DNA of 64,000 nucleotides from Fistularia commersonii (lineage: Eukaryota > Chordata > Actinopteri > Syngnathiformes > Fistulariidae): the NCBI GenBank assembly GCA_037954325.1, contig JBBMNZ010000003.1, positions 8,351,965 to 8,415,964 on the forward strand, read 5' to 3'. The notes under the pieces were generated by a model that saw only the letters and a program-made list of their open reading frames with translations, made no database searches and was not told the DNA's origin. A program made the translations under genes and the position numbers. Below, piece by piece: positions 48,440-61,584 of this stretch (positions within the stretch are counted from its first letter, which is position 1; every line of letters begins with the position of its first letter).

Positions 48440-48800
48440 CCTCGCAGAATCCACAGGTTCAATGGCCATATGTTTCTATACGTCCAGAGAACAAGAGGGC
48501 GAATGGCTGTATGTCTCTGTGACATGCGGATGAGAGGATGACTAGTTGTATGACTCTCTATGACCTGTAAATAGTTCTGTCTCCATATGATATGTGAATG
48601 AGAGGGTGGATGGAAGTGTATTGCTATAAGTCATGTGAATGAGAGGGTGAAAACTTGCATGTCCTTATATGCTCTGAAAATGAAAGAGTGAAAAGTTCTG
48701 CCTCCATTTGACACCCAAATGAGAGGGTGAATGGTTGTATATCGATGTTCGGCTCCAGTGGGAAAGGCCCCTCCTGCAACCCTGGGTGGATCAGCAGTAC
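48440..48800 (+). repeat. Degenerate minisatellite ('gaatgagagggtgaatgg' type)
   Basis: The motif 'gaatgagagggtg(g/a)atgg', or a near variant, followed by 'ttgtatgtctctatatgacatgt', recurs about six times from roughly 48500 to 48745 with a unit of about 45-55 bp. It ends in 'gtgggaaaggcccctcctgcaaccctgggtggatcagcagtacagataatg', the tail of the fish SINE-like repeat. The array probably arose by internal amplification of that repeat. A reverse-oriented relative is at 61585-62515. Confidence 0.65.
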
Positions 48801-49485
48801 AGATAATGAATATATTAATTTTGTGATCAAAAGTCAAAAGCATGCAGGTAAGTATGCGGGGAGCCTTGACCTTCCTGTCCTTCGATGCCTTTCGAGGCGA
48901 TGACGGACATGACGGTGTTTTCTCACCTCCCCCTCTCTTTCCGGTCTTTAAATCGGGTTAAACACCCCCCCCCGCCCCGCCGCCATTCCTCCCTCGTTCC
49001 GCATGCCGGTCATGTTTACATCCCTTTTCATTCAGCGGGAAACTTTGCAACACACACATACACACACGAATACGCCACTCTCATTCTTATACTATTCAGC
49101 AGAAAAAGAGGCGCTAAAGAAATAAATAAATGGACAAGAATACGCTTAGTCTGCGCTCTTCAGGCAACGACTGCTCTTTCCCAGACCCAAACTCCCAGAA
49201 GAGGCCTCGTCTCATCCGGCCATCAGACATGAGAACGGCGGCTGATCAAAGATGTGCAACCGGATTCGAAAGCATCTCCACGGAAGAGGAAGAAAATACA
49301 CCGATTGCATTTATTTACCGAAGTTGATTGTTGCAAAACACAACCTCCAGTTCACCGAGTGGCATCTAAAGTCCAGATGAAAAATTAAGAGATGCATCAC
49401 TCTGGGTATTTGTCGCAAATGCTGTTTTCAGTCAGTGACCTCTTCTTCGGTTAAAGGCACTGCCTAAGCCTCCGTGGATCCGTGG

Positions 49486-49486
<1 letters not shown>

Positions 49487-49534
<48 letters not shown>
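49487..49534. repeat. (TG)n microsatellite
   Basis: About 24 TG units; another TG run follows at 49673-49701. Opposing frames here are dipeptide artefacts. Confidence 0.95.
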
Positions 49535-49537
<3 letters not shown>

Positions 49538-49670
49538 CAGAACCCCAATGCCGAGCACATCTGCTCCGGACGCCTCTGGCACCGCCATATGGCTAGCAAG
49601 CACGCCTCCTACTTCTCCCCTGCAAGAGAGTGAGGCTTGCGACGAAAGAGAAAATGCGCTTGCATGTGTG

Positions 49671-49703
<33 letters not shown>

Positions 49704-50084
49704 CGGAAAGGCCGAATGAGAGTGGAAGCGAGGAACAGCTGACAAGCGAGGAGGCGCACGTGCTGCCCATTAGGCTCAGAGGAAAGATCCACACCCCCCT
49801 CGCTCCCCCGTCCGAACGCACTAATGTGTTCGGATCAAGCGCCGCTTGCGTAACGGGTTCGCTCTTAGGCAGGTTTCTACCTGACGGAGACCTTACTACA
49901 GGTCAAGAGGTCACCGAGGTCAGGAGAGCACAATCATAAACAAATAATCTTATCAAAAAACTACTTTTGAACTCTCACTGACACCGATAGACCGGTTTTG
50001 AAAGCAAGGGTTTTGATCGACATGCAGGAAGGATCGACAATTTGTTTTCAAATCTCTTGGTCGCAGATCCAGGGGTGCGTTTAC

Positions 50085-50190
50085 CTGCAGAACCTGGAAA
50101 GGAATTCAGTTGATTTAAAAAAAAACAAAACAAAACAACAACAAGCAGTTTGAAGTTTGGCAGTTCTAGCTTCCATTCCTCCACAACCAT
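50085..50190 (-). CDS. Weak candidate for the igsf11 signal-peptide exon
   Basis: Starting at an ATG, this minus-strand frame encodes 35 residues: MVVEEWKLELPNFK, then a hydrophobic core KLLVVVLFCFFL, then NSFPGSA. It ends with one base before CTGCAG|GTAAAC, a usable donor. The phase (1) is the one the V exon needs and would create Gly-Ala/Val at a plausible cleavage region. Against it: the hydrophobic core is read from low-complexity TTG/TTTTG sequence, two acidic residues sit near the N-terminus, and no promoter is recognised. A longer start at 50247 is also open. Treat as a hypothesis. Confidence 0.18.
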
Positions 50191-50954
50191 TTCAGGACAA
50201 AGCTGGTCTTTCAAGTTCGGCGGCGTCCCACTGCAAAACCGGCTCAAGTTTTAAATCGGAGCCAAGAGGTCATTCACGTGACTTATTGAGCTTTCAGTTA
50301 TACAACAGGAAGCCAAATTTGCAGGTAACTCTTTCAAATTGACAGTTGTTCCGATAAAAATCACTGCTCTGACAGATGATGTTCATTTTTTTTGTTCCCC
50401 CTTTGAACATTTCCGAGCCCTGGTTTTTCGACTGGAGTCATGTTGAGTGTGATGCCCATTATCAGAAGCATCGCGCTCTCTTTCCCTTCTTCTTTCTGTG
50501 TTTCTGTCTTTTTCCTCCGACCGCCCCGAGGGCCACTTGCAGAGACCGCGTTGATATGGCGAGATCAATAGCCCCGCTATATCCGATATCGAGGGACAGG
50601 TCAAACGCTTGCCGTTGAGGAGGAGTAGGGGTGATGCGGTGGAGGTGTGTGTTTGAAAGTGTGTGTGTGTGGGGGGGGGGGGGTGTTATATGTTGCTCAA
50701 CAAACACAAGGCTATTGATCTTTTCCTGTGTGCCTTTGTGTGCGGCGACAGCCCCTCGAGTCTCCTGACTGACAGCAAGCGAGCTGCTTCTGGGCTGCGG
50801 GGTCAGCGTGTGAATTCGTCACCTTCGCAAAACGCGGCGCGTGAGCGCTTATTAAACCACACATTAAAAGACTCCCGTCTAAACAACAAACACTTTGAGG
50901 TCGAGACGTCGTAAAAACTGCGTATTCCTTTGTGACACATATATCTGTATATAT

Positions 50955-51040
50955 TTTAGATTCAAAGTTTTTATTGTCATATGTACAGTCTGGAAATGTG
51001 TTTCCCTGTATAATGAGATTCAGATTTGCTGTCTAGTAAA
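50955..51040 (+). mobile_element. Short dispersed repeat fragment
   Basis: 'tagattcaaagtttttattgtcatatgtacag...ggaaatgtgtttccctgtataatgagattcagatttgctg' is a segment I recognise as common in fish genomes, probably a retroelement tail. The family is not certain. Confidence 0.4.
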
Positions 51041-52850
51041 GCTGAAGAGGTAGAAAAAAAATAAAATAACAAGGATATATATATATATTTACTTACTTCC
51101 TGTACTGTTTTTTTATCACAACTCAGCAACCTGTCTCCCATACCGCTGTGTGGTGTCGCACTGTCTCATGTTATTGTTGATTATTTCCCCTTGTTTATCA
51201 TCTGGAGCAACTTTATTGCATTATCTGAATCACCATGTTGTTACAACGTATATAATGATGAAAAAAATCCTGGAAAAATGATAATCTTGAATGATAAATA
51301 AGTCTGATTGTTGGGGTTTCTATCTATCTCTACATGGTACGGAACTTTTCACAAAGCATGTCGGATGTCCCGATGAGCCGAACACGCTTACTAACGGTGA
51401 AATCCCAGTTTTTATCCAAGCAGACGACAGCTGGGCGTCCACACGAGCAGATTTTTTTTTTTTTTTTTTTTTTACATGATCCTAAAAGCACCGAAGATCT
51501 CATGGCTCCGGTGTGACGTGGCTGTTTCTAAATCAAGCACGGCGGACAAATACCCATCAAGAGCAGATGGGATGGCCTCTAGAATATAGCTATGATTGGC
51601 AGCCCATCGCTCAGAGGTTGGAATGACCAGATAGACGAGAAACAAGTTCAACCGGCCGTGAGTCGGCGCGATCAGCCGGCGGGCTTATAACCCATCGCGG
51701 GTTTTCTGCTCCATGTTTTCTGCATTTAACCGAGAGTAAAGACATCTTTCACACCGCTGTGAGAATAGGTACTCACCAGCTGAGTGCACTTTATGTGCAT
51801 TATATTTATATAGCAAGGTTACGGCTGAATCAGGGAGTAAAATCCCCGCTGACCCTTGTAGACTCCCCTCCTTGCCTTAGAGAGAGGAGAGCCAAATGTG
51901 GGGCTATTCCAGGTGTTGATGCGGTAGCTTTTGGATATTATCCCTCAAATGAATCTCCCCCCTATATCACCTCGCGTGAGATATCCCACCTCAGAGGAAA
52001 AAAGCCGAACGATATTATTAACGGGGCTCTACATCCATCTAATGTTGAAGGCTTGATGTGAAAAGGGGGATTCCACAACAGAAACAGCGGGGTAGCAAAT
52101 GAGACAGCTGATCTGGCTAACGTAATTTTCAGGGCCGCAAATCAGCCACGTCACACTTAATCCCGCGCATATCGGGCTCTGTCTTTGGGATTCTTTGTTT
52201 CATTCCATTCTCGAGTCTTCACACGAGCGTGCGCCAGCGCACGCGCTCGTTCGAAGAACACAAGCTTCGATAATCAGTTGAGCTATTCAGCGCTCGGAGT
52301 TGCACGGAGAAAGAGAGCATTCATGGAATAATTACCGTGGAGGCAGTCACACATTTCATCAGACTATTCCTGTCTGAAAGAGCTCCGCAGAGCACTGGGA
52401 ATGCATAAAATTTCCAAAAGATATTAAGAGATTCTTCTACCTCTGCACCGGTCGAGCTGAAAGGAGAGGACGGGGATTTGTAAAACATCAAACCTTGTAG
52501 TCGAAAGAGTGGGGGGGCAAAAAGGTGCTCTCCGAAAAACTTTTTTACACATCACGGAAAAATCGGACCGCTCAGAGTGTTCAGAAGGGGATACGATCAT
52601 ATCAAGGGAGCGATAAAAAAAAGATGACAAGTGATATACGTCATCGGAGATTAGCAGGCCGGAGGCTCTCGACTTGACAGACTCTGGAAATCAATGCCGG
52701 TGTAAAACTCGCGGGCCGGGGAATCTTGGCGTCGGACCTCCAGACGTGCAGAAAGAGAGAGACAGCTCATAAAATAGGGCGATTATCGGAAAAATAGCTG
52801 GGCGGATGTAAACCATCTGCATGTATATGACGAGATATAGACAGAGGAGA
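51041..52850. other. Unique sequence without a recognised gene
   Basis: A T run lies at 51452-51473. The remainder is unique, moderately GC-rich sequence with no supported exon or repeat. Confidence 0.45.
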
Positions 52851-52876
52851 GGATAGCATGATGGATAGATCGAGGA

Positions 52877-53600
52877 CCATACAGGGCCAACATTATTATG
52901 CTAACTGAATGTGCACACACACACGCAGTCATATACACATCCGTATATATATTCCTTTTTTTATCATATTATTTCCCCATCCATAAATCAAGGGTTGACT
53001 GGCAACATGTTTTCCTTAGAGATCAATGCTGCTTGGTAGAAGGAGATAGCTGATAGAGAGATAGATAAAACCACAGAACCAATGTTATTACACTAACCGC
53101 ATTGTCTAATGTATGTATGGTATATACAGAAATATATAAGTTGCTGTTTTTTTTTTTTAATTTTATTTCAATTTCCTGATTTTGTTCCCATATTAAAGGC
53201 AGACTGACGACATTTTTCCGAGGAGCTCCATGCTGTATACACAAACATACATGTATATATATGTGTGTGTCTGTGTGTGTGTATTTTCTTTCACTATAAA
53301 CATATTATCGACACTATAGTCATATAGTTATTCTTATTTTTTCTCCATAAATTAAGGCCAGGCAGACTACAAGATGTCTTTGGAATTCAATGCTACTTGA
53401 TAGACAAATAAAAAAAGAAGCTACATTTTTGTTGCGTTAACTGAATTATCTAACAGGCACAAACATATGGATATACATATATATATACATATGTTTTTTT
53501 TTTTTTCTTCCCATAAATTAAGGGCAGACTTACTCCATGTTTTCCCTGGGGAGCCGTTCTGCTGTGGGCACTTGTTTGCATGTAGATCAGTTCCATTAGT
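52877..53600 (+). repeat. Degenerate tandem array, unit about 160-210 bp, four copies
   Basis: A block like CCATAAATTAAGGGCAGACT...catgttttccttgggga-ccaatgctgcttg occurs at about 52981, 53188, 53345 and 53511. Three of the units also carry an upstream block like 'caatgttattacactaac-gaattgtctaa' (about 52890, 53080, 53430), followed by an ACATATATATA-rich stretch and a T run. The copies are diverged, so the duplication is old. No open frame is conserved between units. The family is unknown to me. Confidence 0.7.
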
Positions 53601-55287
53601 CCCACCTCTTATTCATGTCTATAAAGAATTATAGCACTATAACAGCCCTTATTCTGCCTTTTTTCCACCCACAGTTTTGACCAACAATTTTTCCGTCTTT
53701 TTTTTTTTAGCCTTCCCGTCTGATCACGTCTTGCCCTGCAAACAGCTTATTCACCTGGTTTCCAAATTTGCTTTTGATCCCGTGCCCCCCCCCCCCCCTC
53801 AGCCTGGAGTCACGACAAAACGATCCGGTCGGTCGCCACTTAAAATGACAAATTGAGAATTAAGACATGTATTGATTAAATGATTGACTAAATCCAGAGG
53901 GCGACAATGTAATTTCATTATGTGCTACAGCTGTTAATGACTGCCGTAAAAGTGATTTCTTGATATTGTTGCCGCGTTTTGTTGTTTCTCACCCCCTCCA
54001 TCCCCCAGCGCTGTCTCTCTCCTCCCGCCTCCCCCCTCCCCACGGACTGAATCAGACATCAAGGGGTAGCGCTGGTGGTATCTCCGTGTGAATTTTTTGC
54101 ACTGGGGCCAATGAAAGCCTTTTTCCATCCATCACAGCATCATTTACATTCAAATTAATTCCATCAAAAGTGAAGCTGAATGTTCAATGAGCGGAGAGTT
54201 TGGCTCGCCGTCATCGCCCGACCTCTCTGGAGAGAGGACGGAGGAAGAAAGGAAGCGTTTGAAAGTTTGCGATACAGCGAAAGTGAATTAAGGTGATGCG
54301 GGCGCGAGAGAAAACTGCATCTGCGGCATTACGGAGAAACAAGACGTAAAGATGACGGATGAGGCCTCGAAACGCAGATGCTATTCAAGTTACACTCTGA
54401 CAAGAACGACGGTAGCCACCCATCGACTCGGATCAATATGGGATTTCATTTCAAGTGCGATCAAATCTATCAAAAACACACATCCGCGCGGCTCCGCGGG
54501 GCGAGGCAGGGTGCAAGCAAACAGCTCGCCTACAGCAGTGTAATTGCATAGCATGTCAAAAACACTAATAAATAAATCAGTGATTACTACCCTTTGTAAA
54601 GTGCTGCAACCCAATTATTGAATATTCATGTAGGTAAATACATTCATGCACGCATCTCTCCGGGGGTTTTACAGTTTTCTTGTTTATTTTATTTATTTTT
54701 TTCCTGCCTCCTGACTGTGCGGGGAGGAAAAGCAGCGGGAATGTCTGGAAATGAGCACTTTGCGCGTTCATGCCTCTTGCGTGTCTATTTTAGAAGCTCC
54801 TTAACCATCATATGGTACATGTCAAAGTTGTGCATCATCAAAATGCACAATTTTCTAAATATATATATATACTTTTTCACCATCTGTGATCAATTCCATG
54901 CAGAGATTAAAAGCAGATTGCTATTGACATAGTTGTATTGATCCGTGATCCCACCCCTGAGGCAGATGTCTGTGTAGCGTGACATGCACTGTGTCATTTC
55001 CCACTCAATTGTTTCTGCAATATCTCACTGGCACTCGGAGAAAATAATGCCACCTTATTGACCTGCTCGCGCACATTATCTCTTTCCGCAAAGCTCCCTG
55101 CTCTCGCGGCCTCGCCATCCCCGTCCCCGTCCCCCCACTTCCCTCCCCCGCGTGTCCCGATCGCGCGGGAATGCTAGCCCGCCTCATGTTCAACCGTCTT
55201 TTGTCGCATTTTCTGACGTCAGCGTCGTCGACTTACATGCGGCAGTTGAAGATATGAGGTACTATTTCCATAGACATACGTATCCAT
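53601..55287. other. Unique sequence without a recognised gene
   Basis: It has a C run at 53786-53798 and C/T-rich stretches near 53995-54040, and otherwise unique sequence. No exon is supported. Confidence 0.45.

Positions 55288-55347
<60 letters not shown>
55288..55347. repeat. (CA)n microsatellite
   Basis: About 30 uninterrupted CA units. Four overlapping frames here are His-Thr or Val-Cys artefacts. Confidence 0.95.
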
Positions 55348-55348
<1 letters not shown>

Positions 55349-55639
55349 ATTGATGGCAACTTAGCCCGCATGATTACTGTGACTCTAAGCTGCTTAGAGG
55401 TTCTGTCCCATCTGGCTCTGGTGTTTGTGGCATCATTCGACCCCCCTCCCACCCTCCGTACACACACTTCCCCATCCCCGCCCTGCTATATCCTCCATCA
55501 TCCACTCTCGCCGACACACACACATGCAGACACACAACAGAGGCGGGGCAAAAAGGATGATAATCCCGCATAATCTGGGTTTACCAACTATTAGAGCTCT
55601 GCAGTGTTTTCTTACGTAATCTAATCATCCATAGAAACG

Positions 55640-58600
55640 TGCAGTCATCCTCTGGAGTTCGCTTGTTTGTGTGTGTGTTCAAAGTGGAAGCCGGAAGGGA
55701 TGCCGCCTCATAGCACCTGGACCACGTGGGGAGGAAACAAGGCCGACACAAACTGACGTTCCCCGGCCGCAACAACTTCGCGGAAAGATCGTGCGCAGCG
55801 GCGCACGTATGCAGGTGCCACCGCTGCCATCTCTGCACGCGGCGAAACATGCAGGCGGAGAGCGGGGAGTCTGTCATTTAGCATTTAGCGCCAAATCAGA
55901 GGACATTCAGACTCCAGCTGCTCTAATGAACCCCCCCTCTGCTTTCTGCAGATTATGGAAGCACACACACAAACACAGAAGCGTTTGCATCGGGAAGTCA
56001 AAAATGTCGTCACCGCAGTGTGTTTTCTTATCCTGACGATCAGAATTAACTCACGTGCGCACTGAACTCCATTTAAACTCCTGATATCATGCATTATATA
56101 TACGGTATTGAATTAACTCAGGCTCGAGGAAGCTGTTTAATGTTCATTATTAATATGACGGAAATTGATTTGTGAAAATTAATTAGGGCTGGAGGTATCC
56201 CGGGTAGAATATCACGCGACGGTTTTGAATGCTCAAGTGAAAAATACGACGACTAAATGCGGCGCACGATAAATCTCTGTGCTCAGATTTGATCTGGGTC
56301 AAACGGGAAATATCCGCCACGTAATCGTATTTATATCACCGTAAATCAGTGTCATTTTTCCCGTACGTCCTACATTCGTCACCCTAAATATACGCCACGA
56401 AGCAGATTGCGGGAATGATGTATAGTTCCGCGTCATGGCCTAACAGCATATGGAAAATTGGATTTAGTCCAACCCAATCACGGAAACCTAACTGGCGCAC
56501 AGTTCGCCCGGCCTCTGAGAAAATCGGCCGATGAGTCACAGAACGGGACTATCCCCTCTATTGCGCAAAAAGTACCGTCTGCACTTTATGCATCAACCCC
56601 TCCAGGGTCTTTGTGGCTTCTTGTGGGAATTAAATGACACAAGAGTGACCATATCTTCCCCCTCGCTCTGGAAGAAAAAAAGGTATGAGTGACTTTGGCA
56701 GAAAAGGGACATAAATCAAACATTTCCGTGCATTAGTGTTGATACTGCTCGGCGACCAGTCAGCCTGGAGTTCCACCTATACCACGCTTTTAGTCTGCGA
56801 AACCTCCGGAGGATTTCCCAAACCAGTAGAGTGACAGTTTCCTTCGTGGAAAAGCATTTTATTTTCTGTTTTTTTTTAACATCCAGTGCGCCTCACTGAA
56901 ATGTGAGGTGTATTTCCTGGCTCCTGCCTCGACCCCCCCGTGAAAAAAGCAAAAATTCAAATAAAAAGTTCACAGATGGTCCAACTCTTTCCTCAACTTT
57001 CCTCGACCATAACTTGAAATAGTTTGTTACTCGAACAACTCTTCATATTGTTGCATTCTTAAAATAATCACCTAAGTCGTTTGAGTTACTGAGTTATAGT
57101 AAGTGTTGAATAAGGAGTTGATTTAGGCAGAAAAAAATGTCAACAAATGACTTCAGTAACCTTTTTCAGAAGGTGACGATAAAATAAATAAATTCAAATA
57201 AGCTGTTTTACATTAAGCAAACCGCTCAACTGAAAATCATTTGATCGGTGGCTCTTGAATGCTACAAGGTCTTTGAAAACAAAAGGGAAGTTGAAGGGGC
57301 TGCACTGTCACCAATTTAAATTTTAAAGATGAATAACAACATGGTTATGATGTCAGTTCATCAGAATAACGTCTTCATAAAGACATAATGAAAGCTGACA
57401 TATAGGCTCACTCATATCCCTGATTTGAGTCAGCTCAGCGCCATCCACTGAATGAAAACAGTGAGATGTCACTGAATCCGTGATTTTTTTCACACGGAAT
57501 TATAATTTTTTTTTTCCTAATGCAATTAACCCTTTATTTGAGTTTAATGTTTTTATTCACTTTAATCACACGGATCGATTCGTATTTACTCAGATAAAAG
57601 TATCAGCTGGCGCCTTCAAACAGTATGTAAATGTGACGGGTAACAAATTCGGACGGCGGCCATATGGCCGCTAAAACGATTCTCAAAACGATTCTCTGCG
57701 ACGTTGATTATTCAGATGATCCGAGTGAGATCTGAGATCCAAAAGCAATGAATTTATATTTATATATTATTTCTCCTTCTTTATGTGCTCTGCAGGGTAA
57801 AAAGAGTGGATGAGCAGTGATGCATCTCTGCAGTCAGCATATATCCAATGAAGGGGCGGGTCTAGTTTGTCTGACAAAACACAGAGAGAGGAGAGTATAT
57901 TTATCCACCAGTCACTCTATGATCACTGCATTGATGGGGGTCACTGGCTGCTGAATAGTTCAATGATTTTCAGAAGAAAAATAAAAAGGAGGGGAAAAAT
58001 TGCATGAAACCGTCGGGCGGTTGCATGCATGTGCAGAAGCGACGCGAGTGAAAGATGAGGCGCCCGTCACACTGAAAGAGGCTCCGCATTATGAATGATT
58101 CATGTGTTGGTCTTTAACGATACATGAAGAACTTTCAATTTCTCAAACGGATCTCTTCAGCCCCTCTCCCCCTCCTCGCCCAGCGTTCCTCCAAATGAAA
58201 GAGCCTCGTGACGATTATCAGTATGATTGAGAGCGATGCACATCTGTCAGGAGACCGTATCCAAATGATGTCCTGTGCGCCATCTTAACTCTTGGTCTCC
58301 TGGGCTAATTGGAAAACGCGTATTCGTACGAATACAGCCAATAAAACATACGGAAATATTTACATAGGCTTCTTTTTGCACGGATGTGACAAAGACCTGC
58401 TTTGACTAGTTCGGGTATACAGAAAAGAATGGGAATAAAAAAAGTTGTGCTTTTATTTTCTCGGACCAACATTTGCTCAGCATTAATTCACCGATCTAGA
58501 AGGGAGATGAAGAAAGCGTGTGCGGCTAACCGAACGCCTTACTGACGGGACCGCCGTGAGATCATCGAGATCGGCTCCGCTCCCTCAGGTAGTTTGAAAA

Positions 58601-59852
58601 CAGTGCACGCCTTCCCTCATTTCTATTTACATGAGTCCCAAGTTGGAGCTGTATCTAATAATTACCCTGCTGTCTACATACCAAAGGATTAACAAATAAT
58701 GAAAAAAGCAATCGCTGGGGGGAACGCGACATCCCTCACCTTTAAAACACTGACTGGTGGAGAAGTGGCAGGAACGCGGGGAATATCTACTCGCTAGCGT
58801 GTTACTGCCACCTCGATCAATTTAATGGGCTTCAATATGGCGCGGGAGAATCAATGAAAGATCATTGCGGATTCCTCCTCAAGCACTTAACACTGGCGGG
58901 GAGAAGGAGTCTATATTTATACCGGAAGTCCACCGAGACGTCTCAGAAGGAATGGTGACTATATATGTACAATAATTTCAGCTCCCCCAAGCCCTCCATA
59001 TAACCCCCTCCTAAAGCCCTTTGGAGGAGGAGGGTCAGGGAGGGGAAAAAAAAAAAAAACGGAGGAGAATAGCTACGCTCTGAGAGCTTTGACCCATATC
59101 TGTACCACAGAACTGTCACAGGCCAGAAAATAAATGGGTGACCTTGGTGAAGATTCGTACCCACACCTTGTCTAGGGGATAGTCCTAGAAACACGATGTT
59201 AGCTGTGGGCCTGGCCGGGGAAATGAAGTGAGAGGTGAAGGTATGGAACGAGGGGTAAGGGAACGAAGACAACAAAAGCTGTTTATTCAGCCGGTCATCG
59301 CTTTTATCGAAGGGATTCCTTAATTTTGGAGGAGAACGTCTGCCGCCTTCAACACACGCTTTCATTCGGTATCATAAAAAGCAGTAAAGCAAATATGGCA
59401 GAACGGAGAGTCACTTAGACATACAAAAGTGACAGAATGTTAATATGGAGTCTATATATTTATGTATAATTAAATATACAGTTACGTTGGAGATCAGTTT
59501 CTACGGGCCGATGATTTTCGGGGTAAGTCGGATCTTCCATGGCGAGTGGACCGAAGCATGGGATACAAAGGACGTTCACCAAAATTCGAGTGACACAAAC
59601 TTATAAACAAATGCCCCGTGACGGCGTATTCTTCCACCGCGCTCGCAAACAAGTCCATCCGTGACGGTTTAATATTACGCTGCGTCGCTTCAAATAAAAA
59701 TGTATTCTTTAAATTATTCACGGGGATACTGCCGCAAAGTCGAAAATGTCGCCATAGGTCAAGGATCCCTGTATATACCCCATTAGCTCAGGATGAAGGG
59801 AAAGTACATATTACAAATGTGAAAAGAAAAGCTAATAAGTCATTTATGGCAT
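55640..59852. other. Long repeat-poor segment
   Basis: Over 4 kb I see almost no microsatellite, and no SINE-like or DNA-transposon sequence. There are AT-rich patches with TAATTA-type homeodomain cores (for example 56140-56190). No coding exon is supported on either strand. Such a segment within or upstream of a developmental adhesion gene could hold conserved enhancers, but that is inference. Confidence 0.4.
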
Positions 59853-60175
59853 CAGTGTGGCACAGTGGTTGGCGCCTCCGCCTCCAGCAAGTAGATCCTT
59901 GGTTTGATTCCTACAGGGGGGGCTGTCAGTGTGGAGTTTCCATGTTTACAGGTTCCTCACATGGTGCAAAAACGTGTAGGAGGTTCATCGGAGACCCGTA
60001 ATTGCCGAGATGTCTGAATAAGAGTGTTAATTGTCGTATATCTCCATATCTGGGCTTCTGATTGACTGGCAATCGGTGGAGGTCGAACCCCGCCTCTCAC
60101 CCCACGGCTTCTGGCGCGGGCTCCAACACCAACACAACCCTGAGCGCAGGATAAGCGATGAAGATATTAAATGGA
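59853..60175 (+). mobile_element. Near-complete tRNA-derived SINE-like repeat
   Basis: It starts 'gtgtggcacagtggttggcgcctccgcctcc' (A-box-like), followed by the B box-like ggtttgattcc at 59901-59911. Then come 'gtgtggagtttccatg', 'gtaggaggttcatcggagacc', 'atctgggcttctgattgactggcaatcggtgg', 'cccgcctctcaccc' and the tail 'gcgcaggataagcgatgaagatattaaatggattcatgaat'. This is the most complete copy in the window and serves as reference for the partial copies at 13468, 14486, 20323, 30800, 39175 and 42920. Confidence 0.7.
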
Positions 60176-61584
60176 TTCATGAATCTCCAAATCTCTAATC
60201 TCAGAATTCATGCGGAACTGCCAAACCAACTCTAACAGATGTGAATGTCACGCCCTGTTATTTTAGCATGGATAAATAAGCGGTATGAATAAGAAACAAA
60301 AACGAATATTTTGTTGTCTGGACTGGGCGCCGTGCTCGAGGAAGCCCTCACTCTTCAAGAATTCGCTTAGATCGACAAGAAAGGAAGTTTTCCTGGTTAT
60401 CCTGTACCATTTAATGGAGACAGAGCTGCCCCGGGGGCGGACGAGCAAGTGTAGAATATCAATTAGCATCAAGCAATTCTTACGAATTCTGCTCGAGGTG
60501 ATGCAGATTTTTTTTTTTTTTTTTTTTTCTGCAAAGAAAAGCTGCTCTGAAGATAAAAAGGCAGCAGTGGGGGGTGGAGGGAGGCATGGGAGATATAGTA
60601 ATGCTGTTTTGGTTATCTGGGGCCAAGATCAGTGGAGGCCATGGCTGCACTTTGTGCATTAAACGGTTTCATTGTTACAAAAAAAGACCAAAGGTTGAAC
60701 TGTGTCGGTGGAGTTCGGCTTGTAACTGTTTTTAGAATCCCTACGTCTCAACAGAAACTCCTAGGTGTGTGTGTGTGTGTGTGTGTTTGTGTTTGTGTTT
60801 GCGGTAGCAGTTCCCTGAAAAGCCAGATAATTCTTCAATCATGTGAAATCCCCATCACGAAAACATATGTCTCCATCCCTGCAAACTCGTAGCATCGCGC
60901 TAAAACGGCTTCGCCGCCACTCCGGGGATGAAATAGTCCAGGATTAAGTCGCAGAACTACAAAGGCAGAGATTTTAATCTTGTTAATAAACGAAAACAGA
61001 GGGCCCTCACAAAGTGCGGAAGAAAGACAGACATTTATCCCGGGGATAGACGGGAGGGGGGGGGTGATCAGCACATGATGCCGTCCTATTCGACAAGGTT
61101 ACGCTTTGTAAACTAGAGATAAACAGACACACAGCCGCGCACCCGCGCCGCGACACATGGAGGACGACACAAGAGTCTGCGAAGAAATCAATATATTTAA
61201 TAATTTGAGACGCATTTCTCTCGGCAGGCAGGGTACATAGATGCTGCTGGGTGATAATTCATGTCTAGACGACAGCATTACAGAAATAGCGCCGTCGTAA
61301 CACAGGTTTCCTTTCACGTGTTAAAAAGCGGAGATTTTTCTTTCTCTCGCGAAGAAAAACTCACAAATCAAATATCAATTCAAGCCTCTTCACTCTCTGA
61401 GCAATAAATGTTCGGGTAAGATAGAGGAAGGGGGATTTCGCCCGTGACCCTTAATTAATAGAGTACAACGTGGAATTTTTTTTTCTTGCTCTTTGGTTGA
61501 TTTCGAAATAAACGCACACAAAAAGCAGAGTAAGGAGAGGGAATACTATGAATTTCTGTTCATGCATTCATTGATAATCTATCC
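60176..61584. other. Unique sequence without a recognised gene
   Basis: It contains a T run at 60508-60529 and a TG repeat at 60766-60784. Frames up to 125 codons lack recognisable domains. Confidence 0.45.

Noticed and set aside
52877..53600. Tandem array considered as a CRISPR or gene-family cluster
   Set aside because: The units are long, diverged and irregularly spaced, with no conserved frame; the host is a vertebrate. It is an ordinary degenerate tandem duplication, though unfamiliar.
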